Assembly: GCF_000224145.3 (NCBI RefSeq)
Contig: NC_020170.2
Location: 4,971,971 to 5,035,970, forward strand
From: Ciona intestinalis
Taxonomy: Eukaryota > Chordata > Ascidiacea > Phlebobranchia > Cionidae
Direction of reading: 5' to 3'
DNA length: 64,000 nt
Of this stretch, positions 13,353-25,900 are shown piece by piece; positions within the stretch are counted from its first letter, which is position 1, and each line of letters opens with the position of its first letter. The notes below the pieces were generated by a model, which was not told the DNA's origin, made no database searches, and saw only the letters and a list, made by a program, of their open reading frames with translations. A program made the position numbers and the translations under genes.

Positions 13353-16134
13353 TAGTATAAAATTTAAGTAAACGAGTTTAAGTAAGGGAGATCTTGGCCT
13401 ATTAAACGCGCATTTAATAACTGTCACTTAAATTTAGTTTTTTTTACTATCGTTTTACCGCGTGAACCTTTTAGATCTTTTTAATGTTAAACTTGAGAGC
13501 ATTTGGTGCGAATGTAAAGAACGGAAATTGGAAAACATTTTAATTCATAAAATTTTCATGTCGTTCTGTTTGACATTTCGGAATATAAACTCTCGAAAAT
13601 AAATTGCGCCATTTTTATGTAATTTTATCACCGTGGAATGGCACGTTTGTGCCCAAACATGGCTCCGGACCACCGCAAATTCCACTGCGCATGAGAAAGG
13701 TCCCTTTTATGGCCCCATATTTACACACAAACTGCACACAATGTCGTGAATGGAACCATCAGATAGCGTCATACTGAACGAACGATCTATTCATTATTCG
13801 ACTCCAATATTATGGCCACATCGGGACGAATGGGCAAGCTTCTATAGTCTTTCTAACCAACAACAACACGAAAAAATCTGTTCTTAAAGATGTGAACAAC
13901 GACTTTTCTATTCAAACTTCTGTAATAATAACCCAAGCTTCGTTAACTTATTATTGATCGCTACCATAAACATTGCACTGAAAGATTGGTCTGTTTATAG
14001 ATGCATAATCGTCTCTAATTTACAGCGCTTACAATCAAAGACAGCAGTTGCCCCTGTCACTTAGCGGCTGCTTCTGAAGTCGCACAAACATCAATCGGAT
14101 AGTAGAACAACAGAGCGCACCTGATACCCATTCACCCAATGAAAATTGTATTAGTAGCAGTGGCAAGTCACTGGGCTCTGGTTTCTCCGTCACTTAGAAA
14201 GATTGGATAAATTACAGTTCATCACACTTTCCTATGTCGGCGACACCGTTGATAATGTAATAGATTATCAGATACATCGGCGGCGGAAACTTACATAACT
14301 CGATCATAATTTGAATGTAATCGGATAAAATTTGCAGCAAATTCGAAGATGTTATATTGAAGGCCTTACCAAAATATGGTGGAAATATATGTGATGGTTT
14401 TGTACAGCTGAAAATGTTTAGCTATACGTATATAAAGCTGTGATTCATCATGCTTATTCGTTGGGGAATACACTGTTTATATAAAACATTCTAGTAATCA
14501 AGTGAATAAGGTCTTTGAATAATCCAAACGTTGAGTATAAAGACAAAGCGAAAAAAAAACATGTTTTCGAACAATTGGCCATTTATTCAAGCACGTTGGA
14601 TCCCTCGAACTGGAAAAACGAGGCCCAAGGCATTCACTGAAACCATGTTGTGGCTAGATCAGTTTACTGATGGGAGATTGGTCGTTGGAGCCGTGTACAA
14701 TGCAGCGCTTGGCGAATGTAAACAGTGGGAGCGATGAGACGCGAGCGAGATTGAGAAACGCCGAACAACGTTACATGGTGTTAGACAAAGACCAGAGAAT
14801 GTCCGGTTCGGAACAAGCTGCCGAGTTCGACGAATAAATGTTTGTAACAAAGCATCGAAATGTTTAGGCAACTGTGACGATGTATTGGGTAACCGTTCTC
14901 ACGAATTGGCAATTAACATGGAAAATTCTGTCGTTAGCTTGTTGCTCATTTAAAATTTCTCAATTTTACACAGCCGACATGTTTGGTAAACGCTTTTGTT
15001 CAAGAGGTTATAGGCGCGAACAGGAAAACCGCCACATAAAAATCAAATTGCTTTCTGGCATTCAATATACTCTTAAAAAGCGTCCTATACCAATAACGGT
15101 ATAGACTATAGATACTTTAGAAGACATTTCCTGTTATCAAAATTCTTCATTTAGTCTTCCAGCCTTTCGCAATTTAATGCAATTATAACCATTTGTTACC
15201 ACGAATGTTTTCTTTTGTTTAACCATAAATAATTAATGAACGGATCCATACATTTTAACCGTTATCATGCTGCAATGGTGAATGAAATGATAGCGTTTTA
15301 TTCTTAAATCGAAAATACAAAGCTTACACCCCGCATTTTTAGCACCTGAATAAACCGTTTTAATTTTTACCGCAAAGGTTTAATTTCACATTCATTCCGA
15401 CAGTATGATGTAATGCTGAGCGCTCACACCCTTTTTGTTCCCAAAATGTAGCCTACTATTTCTGACAATCCATTTTGTTAGCATATTAGGTTCACGTCCC
15501 AAAGATGACTAACAACTTTGGAAAATAGTTAAATTTAAATCAGCTTGGTAATGTACGAATGTTAGTAGCCTACATTTTATTTAAACTAGTCACATGTAAT
15601 TCATTGGTTCTTTTGTTCAAGTGCAATTAAAATTGTTCTTGATTTGTAGTAGCCCTACAGCCTATAAGGACACTTGATTCCTACGCACATGTGATGTACC
15701 ATACTTGTTCGTTTAGATTGTTTTGTATAATAAAGTATTTCATTGATATGTATGTATATAGTACTTTGTGGTCCCGCGACACATTGCTTAGCGCGTCTAC
15801 CTCCAACTCGGAAGTTATAGGGTTTTCATTTATTCATTCTTTATCATTTTAACATGGTACCCTATAGTCGGTATCAAATATAGACTCAAATATGATTTAG
15901 TTGCTCCATATCACAATAGCTATGAACTTAGCAAACTCAGAGAATCCTTCAGAGTTTGCTTTATTGTTGTGATTTAGCACCTCGTCGTTAATTTTCATTT
16001 AAATTAGCATGAGATATGTGCTCAGGAGGCCAAACTAATTTAAACATTTTTTAACGTTTCGCTTAACTCTGTTGCGCCACCTCGCGGAAGTAAAATTGTT
16101 TAGTGTCTGAAGATAAGAGCAAGAACTTGTAATT
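13353..16134. other. Intergenic, nothing recognised
   Basis: No gene supported. The frames at 14531-14737 and 14874-15104 have no family resemblance. Composition shifts here from CpG-retaining to AT-rich, CpG-poor sequence at about 15.1 kb. Confidence 0.4.
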
Positions 16135-16248
16135 ACATGGAGCTATACAGAGAAGACGGAAAAAATTTTCCGCTAGGAGGCGATGACAAATTCGTTTCTC
16201 TATTTTATGGGGAGCAGTTAGTTTCACGGTTTATACACATAAGATATA

Positions 16249-16297
16249 AACCCCTAACACTAACCCCTAACCCTTAATCCCTAACCCCTAACCCCAA
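16249..16297. repeat. Telomere-like CCCTAA/CCCCTAA short array
   Basis: About seven imperfect units: CCCCTAA, CACTAA, CCCCTAA, CCCTTAAT, CCCTAA, CCCCTAA, CCCC. Read on the minus strand this is TTAGGG/TTAGGGG, like the animal telomere repeat. It lies inside the inverted-repeat element, between the left TIR and the tRNA-like block. Confidence 0.8.
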
Positions 16298-16344
16298 ACT
16301 CGTCAAACAAAAAAAACTTGAAAAAAAAATATAAAAAAGTATTC

Positions 16345-16425
16345 CACTGTACGGGACTCGAACCCGGTAAAAATGAGACAAAGAGAGTTTTTACGACCGC
16401 ACGCAAACCGCTACACTACAGACTC
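16345..16425 (-). ncRNA. tRNA-like sequence with intact Pol III A and B boxes
   Basis: On the minus strand TAGTGTAGCGG (16418-16408) is a perfect match to the tRNA A box TRGYNNARNNG, and GGTTCGAGTCC (16364-16354) matches the B box. Their spacing fits a tRNA. The T stem keeps four pairs, but the acceptor strands pair only over CTGTA/TACAG, so it is probably a degenerate tRNA or a SINE-like Pol III promoter rather than a working tRNA gene. No isoacceptor is assigned. Confidence 0.6.
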
Positions 16426-16653
16426 GACGACAGTAATCACAACGAAAGAGCGTATATAACCGACCTAATGTGGGAAATATGTTCTTACTAGTGTTTTATG
16501 TATTTAGAAAGGTATTTTCATTATTTAATTAATTTGTTTTACACTTATTAACACTTTGTAGTGCTGTTTTGTTCGTTTTTCCGTATTTTTTAATTTAAAT
16601 AATTACCGCCTCTAGCGGAAAAATTTTTCCGTCTTCTTTGTATAGTCCCATGT

Positions 16654-18259
16654 CTTGTAATTAAAGATTTTTATTTATGTAATTGTAATTTATGTGTCTT
16701 ATTAGCGTTTATAATTCACTAAGATTTACAAAAACAAACTATATTTTCACTAAGACGGTAACATATCTTCATACATTTGTATTTCGCTGTAAATAATCGC
16801 AGTAGCTGATGCTTGGAGATTTTGGTTTTTTTTTTCACACCAGCCAAGTTCATTTATGTTTCCTGGTGTTTGGTAAGCTGTCAATGTGAGCTTTGATCAG
16901 GAAAAACGTGCTGAGCATTTTCATCTTGAAATTATATGTTCGTGAGGTGGCGCATTTTCCGTCAAACCATCTGGTGAAGAAATAGCAGTATACAGTTTTG
17001 TCACTTACCATAACATTAATGGTTAAGCACTGAAGCAGTATAAGCTGTACAATAAGTTATGTTATGGTCTGTGTCTTCTGTGATAGAGCACTGTTTATTT
17101 AGTGTTTACTTAGCGATTTCACAGCTACTTAAGAAATCATTAGGGTTATAATATTAAAGATTTTTTAAAAAATAAGCAAGTCTGCCTCTTCATTACCTAT
17201 ATAGGATTGACCACTTGCCTTTTTAAAATGGGTACACAATTGATTTAATTTTGCAAATTATTCTAGTGTATTGCTATCTTCTGCTCTATAATATTCTAAA
17301 TAATCACTAAATGTTTGTTGTTTCTAGAATTTGGCTAAAGAAATAGGTAATGGGTCTGTTGTGTATACAGCCTACAGGAATGCAGCCTTAATAAGTTAAA
17401 CCAGTGTTTGGCACTGGACTAGCAGCCCTCAGTTTTGAAGGTTGGCTGTTTTAAAAGTGTAGTGCTGTTTCCCAAGTTCAATCAGTGTCTTTTAAGTCTT
17501 CAATAAGATGTATCATGTGAAGATGCCTTTCGTTTAAAATGTAAGGGCTTCTTATGCTTATGACTATCTAAAGACATTAAGATTTTATTAGGATTGTTAG
17601 GTTGCCTACTGTATTATTTATATAAATTTCTTATAAAATATTTGTAATAGTTGCTTATCTGCCCTAGTGGTATAGCATATGCTCGGTAAAAAAGTTTAAT
17701 TGAAGAATTTGTTTTCTATTTTTTAAATGCTTAAAAATCATGTTTAAATGTAAGCTTAGTTTTTGTGGGAGGTTTTTGGTTTATAATAAATGTATATGTA
17801 TGTAATGTGTCTTAATTTTTATATATATATATATATATAATTGACAAAAAAATTCATGCTAAATTGTCACAAAATGTTTGCAATGCATGTAAGTACATTT
17901 TTTGGCTTGCTTTGTGCTGTTGATGGTTTAATTGATGACTCCAGACATGGCTTACGACGCTAACTGTACTTAGTCTTAGTTAAACTTGTTTTTGTTGTCT
18001 GGTAATGACTCAGTTGACGTAGGGGCTATCTCTGCTTTTATATTTAATGACGATAACATCATTTTATATGTTCCTCTGCTGTTATTATGTGGCTATAAAA
18101 CTAAATAATGGATGCTTCTGACAGTTTGTTCTGCTTTCTGTCAAAGTCTGTATTTTTAAGAGAGTTTTTTTGTTACAGTTTTTTGTTATGTGCTTTGGAG
18201 CGTTACACGTATGCATGCAACAATGATGTTCAAGAGGTGACGAGAGCTCCAACGACAAA
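16654..18259. other. Upstream region of the unidentified gene
   Basis: AT-rich, TpG-rich and CpG-poor sequence without open frames of interest. It contains a (TA)n run at 17819-17839. A 5' non-coding exon or promoter of the gene starting at 18260 may lie here, but I cannot place one. Confidence 0.4.
17819..17839. repeat. (TA)n microsatellite
   Basis: About ten uninterrupted TA dinucleotides in AT-rich sequence. Confidence 0.9.
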
Positions 18260-20816
18260 ATGAATAAATCAATCATAAACTGCCATCAACGAAGATCATC
18301 AGATATTAGTCCATTGCACCAAAGGTAAGTCTTGTGTGTAGAATAAAGTTAATAGGCCAATGATTGCTTTATTTCCAATATCAGGTTTGTCTTTAATCAA
18401 CTGTTACTCCAGAATTGTTATACTGTTTCGAAAACTGTAAAATGGGCTACCATATAGATTATAGATACAGTTTTTGGTTTTTACCATTACGAATGTAACA
18501 GAACAAGGCACTGAGCAACTATAATCATCTATAAAGTGAGCTAATGAGCTTACTGGTATTTAGCAATAAACATTCGTTATCGTTTCATATCCTATTTTCC
18601 TCCTTTCTTTTCCTAATTGATGTTAAATTTGCTTAGTATTTTGCACTCTGATGATTTGTTTCACTGCCTGTCAACTGTTGGAGTCTCCAGACTACGAGGG
18701 ATATTTCCGCTTAACTTTACTGTAAAGAAGTTTATTCAACTAACCAAATATGAACTACAGGTACTTGTGAATAATAAACACTGTGTGTGCATTTACATAC
18801 TTGTAAAGACATTCTTTAATATTTTTATGTGGATTTGCATGGTTATGAACATATTCTGAATTATTATTGTGTGTATTTACTTATTTGTAGAAGTGTTCTT
18901 AATTTACCTTAAAGGTGCATCATGGCCATACATACAAACTATGTACTAGCACACTAAAGGTTAGGAATTTGGCTCGGTGGAGAAGGTGGTTGCAACTTTG
19001 CAGCTTTATTCATAGTAGGAAATTTTACACCAATATTTATATAAGAACCGAGAAAAATATAAAAATACTATACCACTTTATATATAAAAAAGTAAAACTT
19101 AAAATGTATAAAACAGTTTCATAAACATTAACTGTATAAGTCTCAGATCCATTAGTAATATCTTGTGCATGATATAACGTTGGTAGGCTCTTGTTTACAC
19201 CTAAGGTAAGAGTCTATAACTAGGAAGTGGAAAATTGAATGACATTTAGAGTGGTTGTGATGAGCATCAGTTGTTGCTTTCCTTCCGGTACTTCTAAATA
19301 AAGTTGAGGAGATAATTTATGCGGTATGGCTGCTCAGGTCTCAGGGGTCAATTTGGTAGCTAATTTTAAATGCGAGGTATACGTAAATCACTATTAGATC
19401 TGTCATCACTGTTTAGATAAATAACTTAGCTTGTATCATGTGGTGAATAACACAGCCTGGTCATACATGCTGTTCTTATGATTTATACTGTGATGTAGTA
19501 AGTAACTGCTGTATAAGACTGGGCACATTAGTTTACAAACAGATTAATAACTACATAGTGCATGTTATGGATCATCAGTTCATGTTTTAATGACCCATAG
19601 GTAAGACAGGTTTATTAAGTAACAAGTTTTGATCATTCTTCAGTATTATTACCCCTTTAGCATTAGAAGAAAAGTGAATGCAAAAATAAATTCAGACTGT
19701 GCCTCTACACTACTATAGGCTATTTATATTCGTGAAAGTGTTTTTTTTAATTCAGGCTGGAGTCTAGTGTAAATATAGTAAAAGTGTTTGAACATAGAGA
19801 GCTTTAATTACCAACTTAAAACAAGTAGCTCATATATTGCTAAGGCTTAAATTATTCACGAGTGTTATGATGTCATTTTTTAAAATCAACAAAACAATCT
19901 TAAAAGAAAGCCATGTTTTGCAGAAGATTTTAAAATGATATTTACCAATTTCAATTATTTCAAGCGTCTGGCATGTCAATTCTTAAGCTAGGAGAAAAAA
20001 CTTAAATTACATGTTTGCCAAATTAGGAATATATCGCAGCAGTAAATATTAAAGTAAGCGACGAAGTCTGTTGAGAATAGTGGCTTCTAATTGAAAATTG
20101 CTAAATGCTCATTGGTTGCTGTATGTTACTGCAGGGGCAACTACTGTTGTTGACTCATTTGCTATAATGATATTTGCTGATGCCTTGTTCAAATAGAGGT
20201 CTATGCTGCTAATCTTGTCAGGCTACTTGTTGGGCCTCACTTGTAATTAGGACGTGTAGGGTGTAGTGTAGATCAAATTAAATTGCAGGCCTGTTTAATT
20301 TGTTAAGCAGAAGTTACATGTTATGTTATGAGTATGACTATATAGCAGAATTAATTTCGTAAGTTGTGAAGAGGAGCTTGGAGCTTGTAGAAAATATTTT
20401 TGCAAAGATTCAAATTGTAAATCATTGTAACAAATAATCTATAACAGTTTGGTTATATGTTTAATTAATTTTTCATATTATAACTGTGTATGTGTTGCCT
20501 TCAATTTTAAGGTCATACAAGTTGCATGGCTGCATGCAGTTTTGATTCAGTATAAATAAACGTGCCCCTCGTTACAAAGGTTACAAATGATATGTCCCCT
20601 TCTCCCAAAGTAATTTGAAAGTTCTCCTTTATCATTTCCCTATTTTGCTCTAACTTATATAAACTAAATCCTGTTTTGAAAGGAAATTTGTTTTCATTGC
20701 AGAATGAGTATGGGTTGACAAACCAAAGAGATATTACCGACCTGGTTGCCGCGCTAGAAAAACTAAGAATCCGATTTTCTGTCGATGTTTCAAAAGAAGA
20801 TTATAAGAACCTAAAG
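18260..20816 (+). CDS. Three phase-compatible exons of an unidentified protein (possible N-terminus of a longer gene)
   Basis: Exon 18260-18324 begins at an ATG in the context ACAAAATGA, with an in-frame TGA a short way upstream, and ends phase 2 at AAAG|GTAAGT. Exon 18637-18760 follows a TTGCTTAG acceptor and ends ACAG|GTACTT. Exon 20703-20816 follows TTTTCATTGCAG and ends AAAG|GTAATT in phase 0. They give 101 codons without a stop, including GIFPLNFTVKKFIQLT and DITDLVAALEKLRIRF. I do not recognise the family. The next exon in phase could be 22200-22394 of the MAST gene, which would make these MAST 5' exons. An alternative phase-0 acceptor near 21660 opens about 50 codons to a stop, which would make this a separate short gene. 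Coding status is likely and identity is open. Confidence 0.55.
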
Positions 20817-22199
20817 GTAATTCCCATGTTTACTAATTAGTGGGCATAAGGTTGTTCTTTATATGAATAATTCAGCAAGCAGAGGCTGATTCTATGTCCG
20901 TACATTACTTTCCAATTGCTTCCCGTAATTTAGTTAAAACGAATCCGCCAAACATTCACTAATTGCTTAACAATAAAGGTATGTAAGATTTAATCAGCAG
21001 GTTGAGGTCCTTGAAGGACCAGCTACTTCTTATGTTCTTCTCTCTAGCCTTACCCTCTGTACTGCTTTTTAATCTTTATTACCTGGTCCATTCTTTGCTA
21101 TGTTTTTGACAAAATCACCCTGGACTTTAAAATGCAAACCAATTTAAAAAAGAACAGATAGTTTATGCACCGTTCCAGGAAATTGGAATTCAATTAGGCT
21201 AATTCAAGACTTTGAAATGGAAGAACAACACGTATACATTTAAAATATACAATTTAGTCCCAACTTCAAAACTTTTCAAAATATGCTTTTAGTCAGCAGT
21301 TACCATCATGTTGGTAATAATAATATGCCAGAACTGGTGTTGTGATGTTTTATTACTTTATGACTGGTCCTATCCCCTGCTGTGCTGTCAATACCTGATG
21401 TTATGTCTTTTGTTGTTAACATCCATGGTTTTAAAACTTATAAATGCGCTATAACGACCAATAATAACTGCTAAACTACAGGTTAAAACGCATTTTTCTA
21501 ATACAGCTATGCTAAACAATAGTCATTACCAACTATAATACATTTACGTTTAAACCTACATCCCAAACTGATGCTCAATAACATACTGAGGTAATTTTCC
21601 TGTTGTGGTGTCCATACCACCGCACAAGATCCGTATTATTGTTCTGTAAATACCGCATAGGCTCAGTTTCGACCTGCACCCACCGTTTTTAAGAGTGACG
21701 CAGCTGTGTTATGTTTTCACAGTGACGTAGCTCGTAGGCAGTATCTGCGTTCCTGGGCGAACTGCCTTTGTGTAACTGGAATTTGTTTTCAGCTGGTATG
21801 CTATAAAGCAGTATAGGCAAATATTTATCTAATCCGAATATCAGTTTTCCAGCGCTCTTATAATCGTAGAGTTGCCAGTCAGACAGTTATGACCATTCGC
21901 AGGCATGTTATGTAAATTCCAGTTCCCTACAAACGGATATATATGTTGCAGTTCTTTTATTAGCTTGTTATTGCATATATTGTACAGGCACCAGCTTAGT
22001 GTGTGTTCACCTGTGCGTTTTTATTGATTCTTATTGATTGGAACCTATGTTTTCACAAGCCACTACGTTGGTCCACACATGCAAAAACTGGCGATGACAG
22101 CTCGTTGGTCCTTGGGAGTTAAGTATTTTTGCAGTACATAGGAAACATCATGCTTCATAAAGAATCATAACAGCCAAGGATTTAGGATTTGTTTAACAG
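20817..22199. other. Intron or intergenic gap between unidentified exons and MAST
   Basis: The first part is AT-rich and from about 21.6 kb the sequence becomes CpG-retaining. A phase-0 acceptor (CGCATAG at about 21660) is followed by ~53 open codons ending at TAG near 21815, a possible terminal exon of the upstream gene with no recognised motif. Confidence 0.35.
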
Positions 22200-22968
22200 A
22201 CGACGACTAAAAAGTTTGATATGTTAGTCAGCGGGCAGTCGCACTCTATGGATTCGACAGATATTGTAGTATGTCGTTTAAGCCCGACAAAGTCGCTTTT
22301 AGCCAGTCGTCGCCGGTTAAAACTTGATCTCCCTCGATTTTCCATCACCACATTACCGCTTATAACAGTGACCCCAACATCGTCAAGTGATCATGTAAGT
22401 TGAGGCACTTAACCTATCTCAAGCCCCATCGACGAATCTTCGCTAATTGCACCGACTGTGCACTTTATCCAGTCAGCCGCGTAATTATTATTAACGAACC
22501 ATCCTCCCCCTTAACGCCGCCTTCACCCGGTATTAATTAAAGCCCTTATATGGCAAATTGTACTGCTCTTTGGAATGTCTAAGGTTTTACCGCTTTTTGT
22601 TGTATTTTTTTGGTATAATCCTTTTTTGGCCAATCATTCGTCTGTGTACAGTGCAACAGTTGCTCTTCTATGAAATAGCTGCCGCTTACGCGCCTCTGCA
22701 CAGTCCCCATATATAAGTATCTAAAATCCGCCAACCAATACCGAATATCGATCCACCATATATTGCAATTACCTTATCACCACCCACCAGGTTGATACGG
22801 ACTTCGCCTTGCCATATTCCACCGAAACAAGAAGCACAATGCACACTTCAGCCTCAGTTCACGACTTTGGGTCTTGTGTACCTCGAGGTTTGAGATTTCA
22901 ACGCCAAATGTCTGACCAGGCTTTGGCTCGACGTGGCAGCCTTGCTAGTCTTACATCCCCAGCAATTA
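22200..22968 (+). CDS. MAST: MAST N-terminal exons (serine-rich leader)
   Basis: Exon 22200-22394 is open throughout (acceptor TTTAACAG, donor CAT|GTAAGT), with a first Met at 22221. Exon 22791-22968 (acceptor CACCCACCAG, donor ATTA|GTAAGT) joins it in phase 0. The second encodes [20 protein letters not shown], which recalls the vertebrate MAST LQRQLSQDD motif and the downstream RRWSLASL motif. The first exon is not recognisable on its own and belongs here by phase, donor quality and position. Both lie in a CpG-retaining block, unlike the rest of the gene. Confidence 0.65.
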
Positions 22969-25900
22969 GTAAGTCATATTTTAACTTTTTGTTTTTATGT
23001 TTTATAAAATGTAACATAGGAAATCATTTTTAGAGTTTTGATTTTTTTCATGTTTCGAGTTTTTACCTTAACATGCAATCTATTTTGAGTTTGGTTTTGA
23101 TATTTTGAACGTTGTTTTTATGATTCATATTCATAATGTGTTTGACGTTTAGAGATTCAGTGCTTTAACATTGCTGTTACAAAAACAATAAATCTCTAGA
23201 CAAAAATCGACTTTAAAGTCGTATTTTCTAACCACGGATAATTCTGCTTTGGTAATTGTTATACTTCTTAATCCGGTCGTTGCCTTTGGGTATACGGCAC
23301 GCGTATCACACATTCAGCTCAGTCGGCGCATCTAATCAATTGATTACTGTAGCTTGTACAGCCCGTTTTCATCCAGCTTATACTCATGTTGCATTTGTAT
23401 ACTTAAGCCACGGCCCACCGCAAGTACGCTTAGTGCTGTGCCCGGGCCGGTTTTCTTGTGTCATAAACAAACACAATAGCAAACGCTCGCTCAACGTTAT
23501 ATCGCTCTTGGCAGTCAAAGAACCGCGATTACAGATCACCATTTCATATCCTTATGCTCCCTATTATACTCGACCACCGATTCGAAAACACAATACAGAT
23601 CCCACTATTATATTCCAACCAAATGTATCGGGTGTCGTGCGTACACCGTGTTATGATATTGAAACCAGCGTGTTTAAAAGATCTTATTTCGCCGCCCTTT
23701 AAACAGAACCTAATCCATTGAACCTAGAGCCCGATATGCGCTTTAGATATTTCGCACACGCTCGCTAATTGCCGCTTGCCTAATTCGTGGTCCGTGGCGA
23801 TCATTCGTGACGTCACATGTGACCTTTACTTGCCCTCGGCCATAGCATTACATTGCGCCACGTTAGGTATAACCTGTACAACAAGATTAACTATAGTTAA
23901 ATATAAGCCTTTTCCCCTTAAATGACTAATGTTGTTTATTGTTCATGTTTCCCTTGTACCTAAAAAACATACACCTTGACATAGAGTATGTTATTGTCCT
24001 ACGTCTGTCAACGAGCAGATGCCGTTTGAATAAGTGGTTTCAAGATACAGTAGTAGCAAATTACTGTTGTAAATTATCCCTTCCAGTGCCAATTTCTACC
24101 GCAGTGGCATCGCAGAATGCTGTAATTCGCCATTTATCGAACCGCGGTTGCGCAGCCTACGCCCGAATCGCCTTCCGAATGACGTCATTGCACTTCCACT
24201 TAATGGTAGCGCTTCGAAACTCAGAAATTGAACCTTTCGCGGAGATAGTACAGCACAGCGCTCTATGCTAGCAGCAGTATCAAAGGGCTTTCACCGTTTC
24301 ACGTGACTGTATCGACCCGAGCCTATTGCCCCGCGTAGGTTTAAGCTCCCATACCCTTGATCCGAGGAGCGGTAATTTAAGCCAGCGCTTACAATCATTG
24401 CTTCAGTCGTCGTGCAATTACTGACAGTATCCTGCTAATACTTGTGCAATAAAATTTCTATTTAAGTAGGTCGGTCATAATTTGCCGAGCATTACATTAG
24501 CGCCAAACCGCTGCTTTGCCGGTTGTTCTAAAATAGTCGTGCTCTGCATACGGTCATTTGTCGGTGTTGTAATTGCATGCAATACCACAGCACTATCATA
24601 TCAACTACAATTGTTTTCCCTTCGTTGCCCATTATACGGTTACCCTAAAATATTTCAACCCGTTGTGTTTTGCATTCGGGACAACCGCAATAACTCATTA
24701 ATAGTAGTAATACACACGTANNNNNNNNNNNNNNNNNNNNNNNNNNNNNNNNNNNNNNNNNNNNNNNNNNNNNNNNNNNNNNNNNNNNNNNNNNNNNNNN
24801 NNNNNNNNNNNNNNNNNNNNNNNNNNNNNNNNNNNNNNNNNNNNNNNNNNNNNNNNNNNNNNNNNNNNNNNNNNNNNNNNNNNNNNNNNNNNNNNNNNNN
24901 NNNNNNNNNNNNNNNNNNNNNNNNNNNNNNNNNNNNNNNNNNNNNNNNNNNNNNNNNNNNNNNNNNNNNNNNNNNNNNNNNNNNNNNNNNNNNNNNNNNN
25001 NNNNNNNNNNNNNNNNNNNNNNNNNNNNNNNNNNNNNNNNNNNNNNNNNNNNNNNNNNNNNNNNNNNNNNNNNNNNNNNNNNNNNNNNNNNNNNNNNNNN
25101 NNNNNNNNNNNNNNNNNNNNNNNNNNNNNNNNNNNNNNNNNNNNNNNNNNNNNNNNNNNNNNNNNNNNNNNNNNNNNNNNNNNNNNNNNNNNNNNNNNNN
25201 NNNNNNNNNNNNNNNNNNNNGCGACAAGTGTTCACTTTAAGTGTAAAGTTAAGCCCAATGTTGTCAACAGTTTTCACTTTTTTTTGTGCACAGTTTAAAC
25301 ATTGTTAACACTTTAAACAGTTTTTACTTTAAGCATTTTGTTTTATTCTTTTGTAAAATTGTAAACAAAAAAATTAAAATTTTAACCGTACCTGCAGGAA
25401 TTTAGCCCCGAAGAATTCTACCAGTTGTTAGAATCAGCTGAATATGTTGCAAAGGAAAGTAGGGGTTGCATTGGAACTGAGATACCACAGTATATAGTAC
25501 AACAGTTGGGACTTACTTCGGTAAGGTTTTGTTAAAATTTTGTTTATATTTTTTATACATTTTGTTTTATGTTTATAACAACTTATTATAAATCTCTGAT
25601 CTGATGTGTCAGGTTTTAAAAACAAAAAAACCTGGCAGCAACAATTAATATAAATTTTTGATAAGTCTTTTAAAAGTACTAGTATATCATTTGCCTGCTA
25701 GAGTAGTCCTTATTTCATCAACTTTTATTTGCAGTTTTTCAAGTTTGTGTGGTTAACATTCGGTTCTAAAATCAGATTTTAATTGATTTGTTAAAATTCC
25801 CCCATTAGTGGCCAATGCTTTAAAATTAGCGTTTAATATTTGCAGAATTGAGCGTGGTTTAAGTAAATATTTACGCAGGCGTAGGATTGTGTGATTTATA

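Larger units (their letters stand above)
16135..16653. mobile_element. Mutator-like inverted-repeat element with internal tRNA-like and telomere-like sequences
   Basis: Two ~47 bp terminal inverted repeats face each other: left 16135-16182, opening ACATGGAGCTATACAGAG, and right 16607-16653, ending CTTTGTATAGTCCCATGT. Both contain the block AAGACGGAAAAA followed by CCGCTAG. They are bounded by an identical 9 bp direct repeat, CTTGTAATT (16126-16134 and 16654-16662), and 9 bp target duplications are typical of Mutator-like elements. The 519 bp body has no open frame of note, so it is non-autonomous. It holds CCCCTAA-type repeats (16249-16297) and, on the minus strand, a tRNA-like block with A and B boxes. 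Confidence 0.85.

Noticed and set aside
16345..16425. Functional tRNA gene
   Set aside because: A and B boxes are intact, but the acceptor stem does not pair properly, so it is reported only as tRNA-like.
23256..23702. Open frame of 148 codons in the MAST 5' region
   Set aside because: No recognisable motif, no MAST similarity, starts at a non-ATG-like position and has no splice context linking it to neighbours. Probably chance in a CpG-retaining intron.
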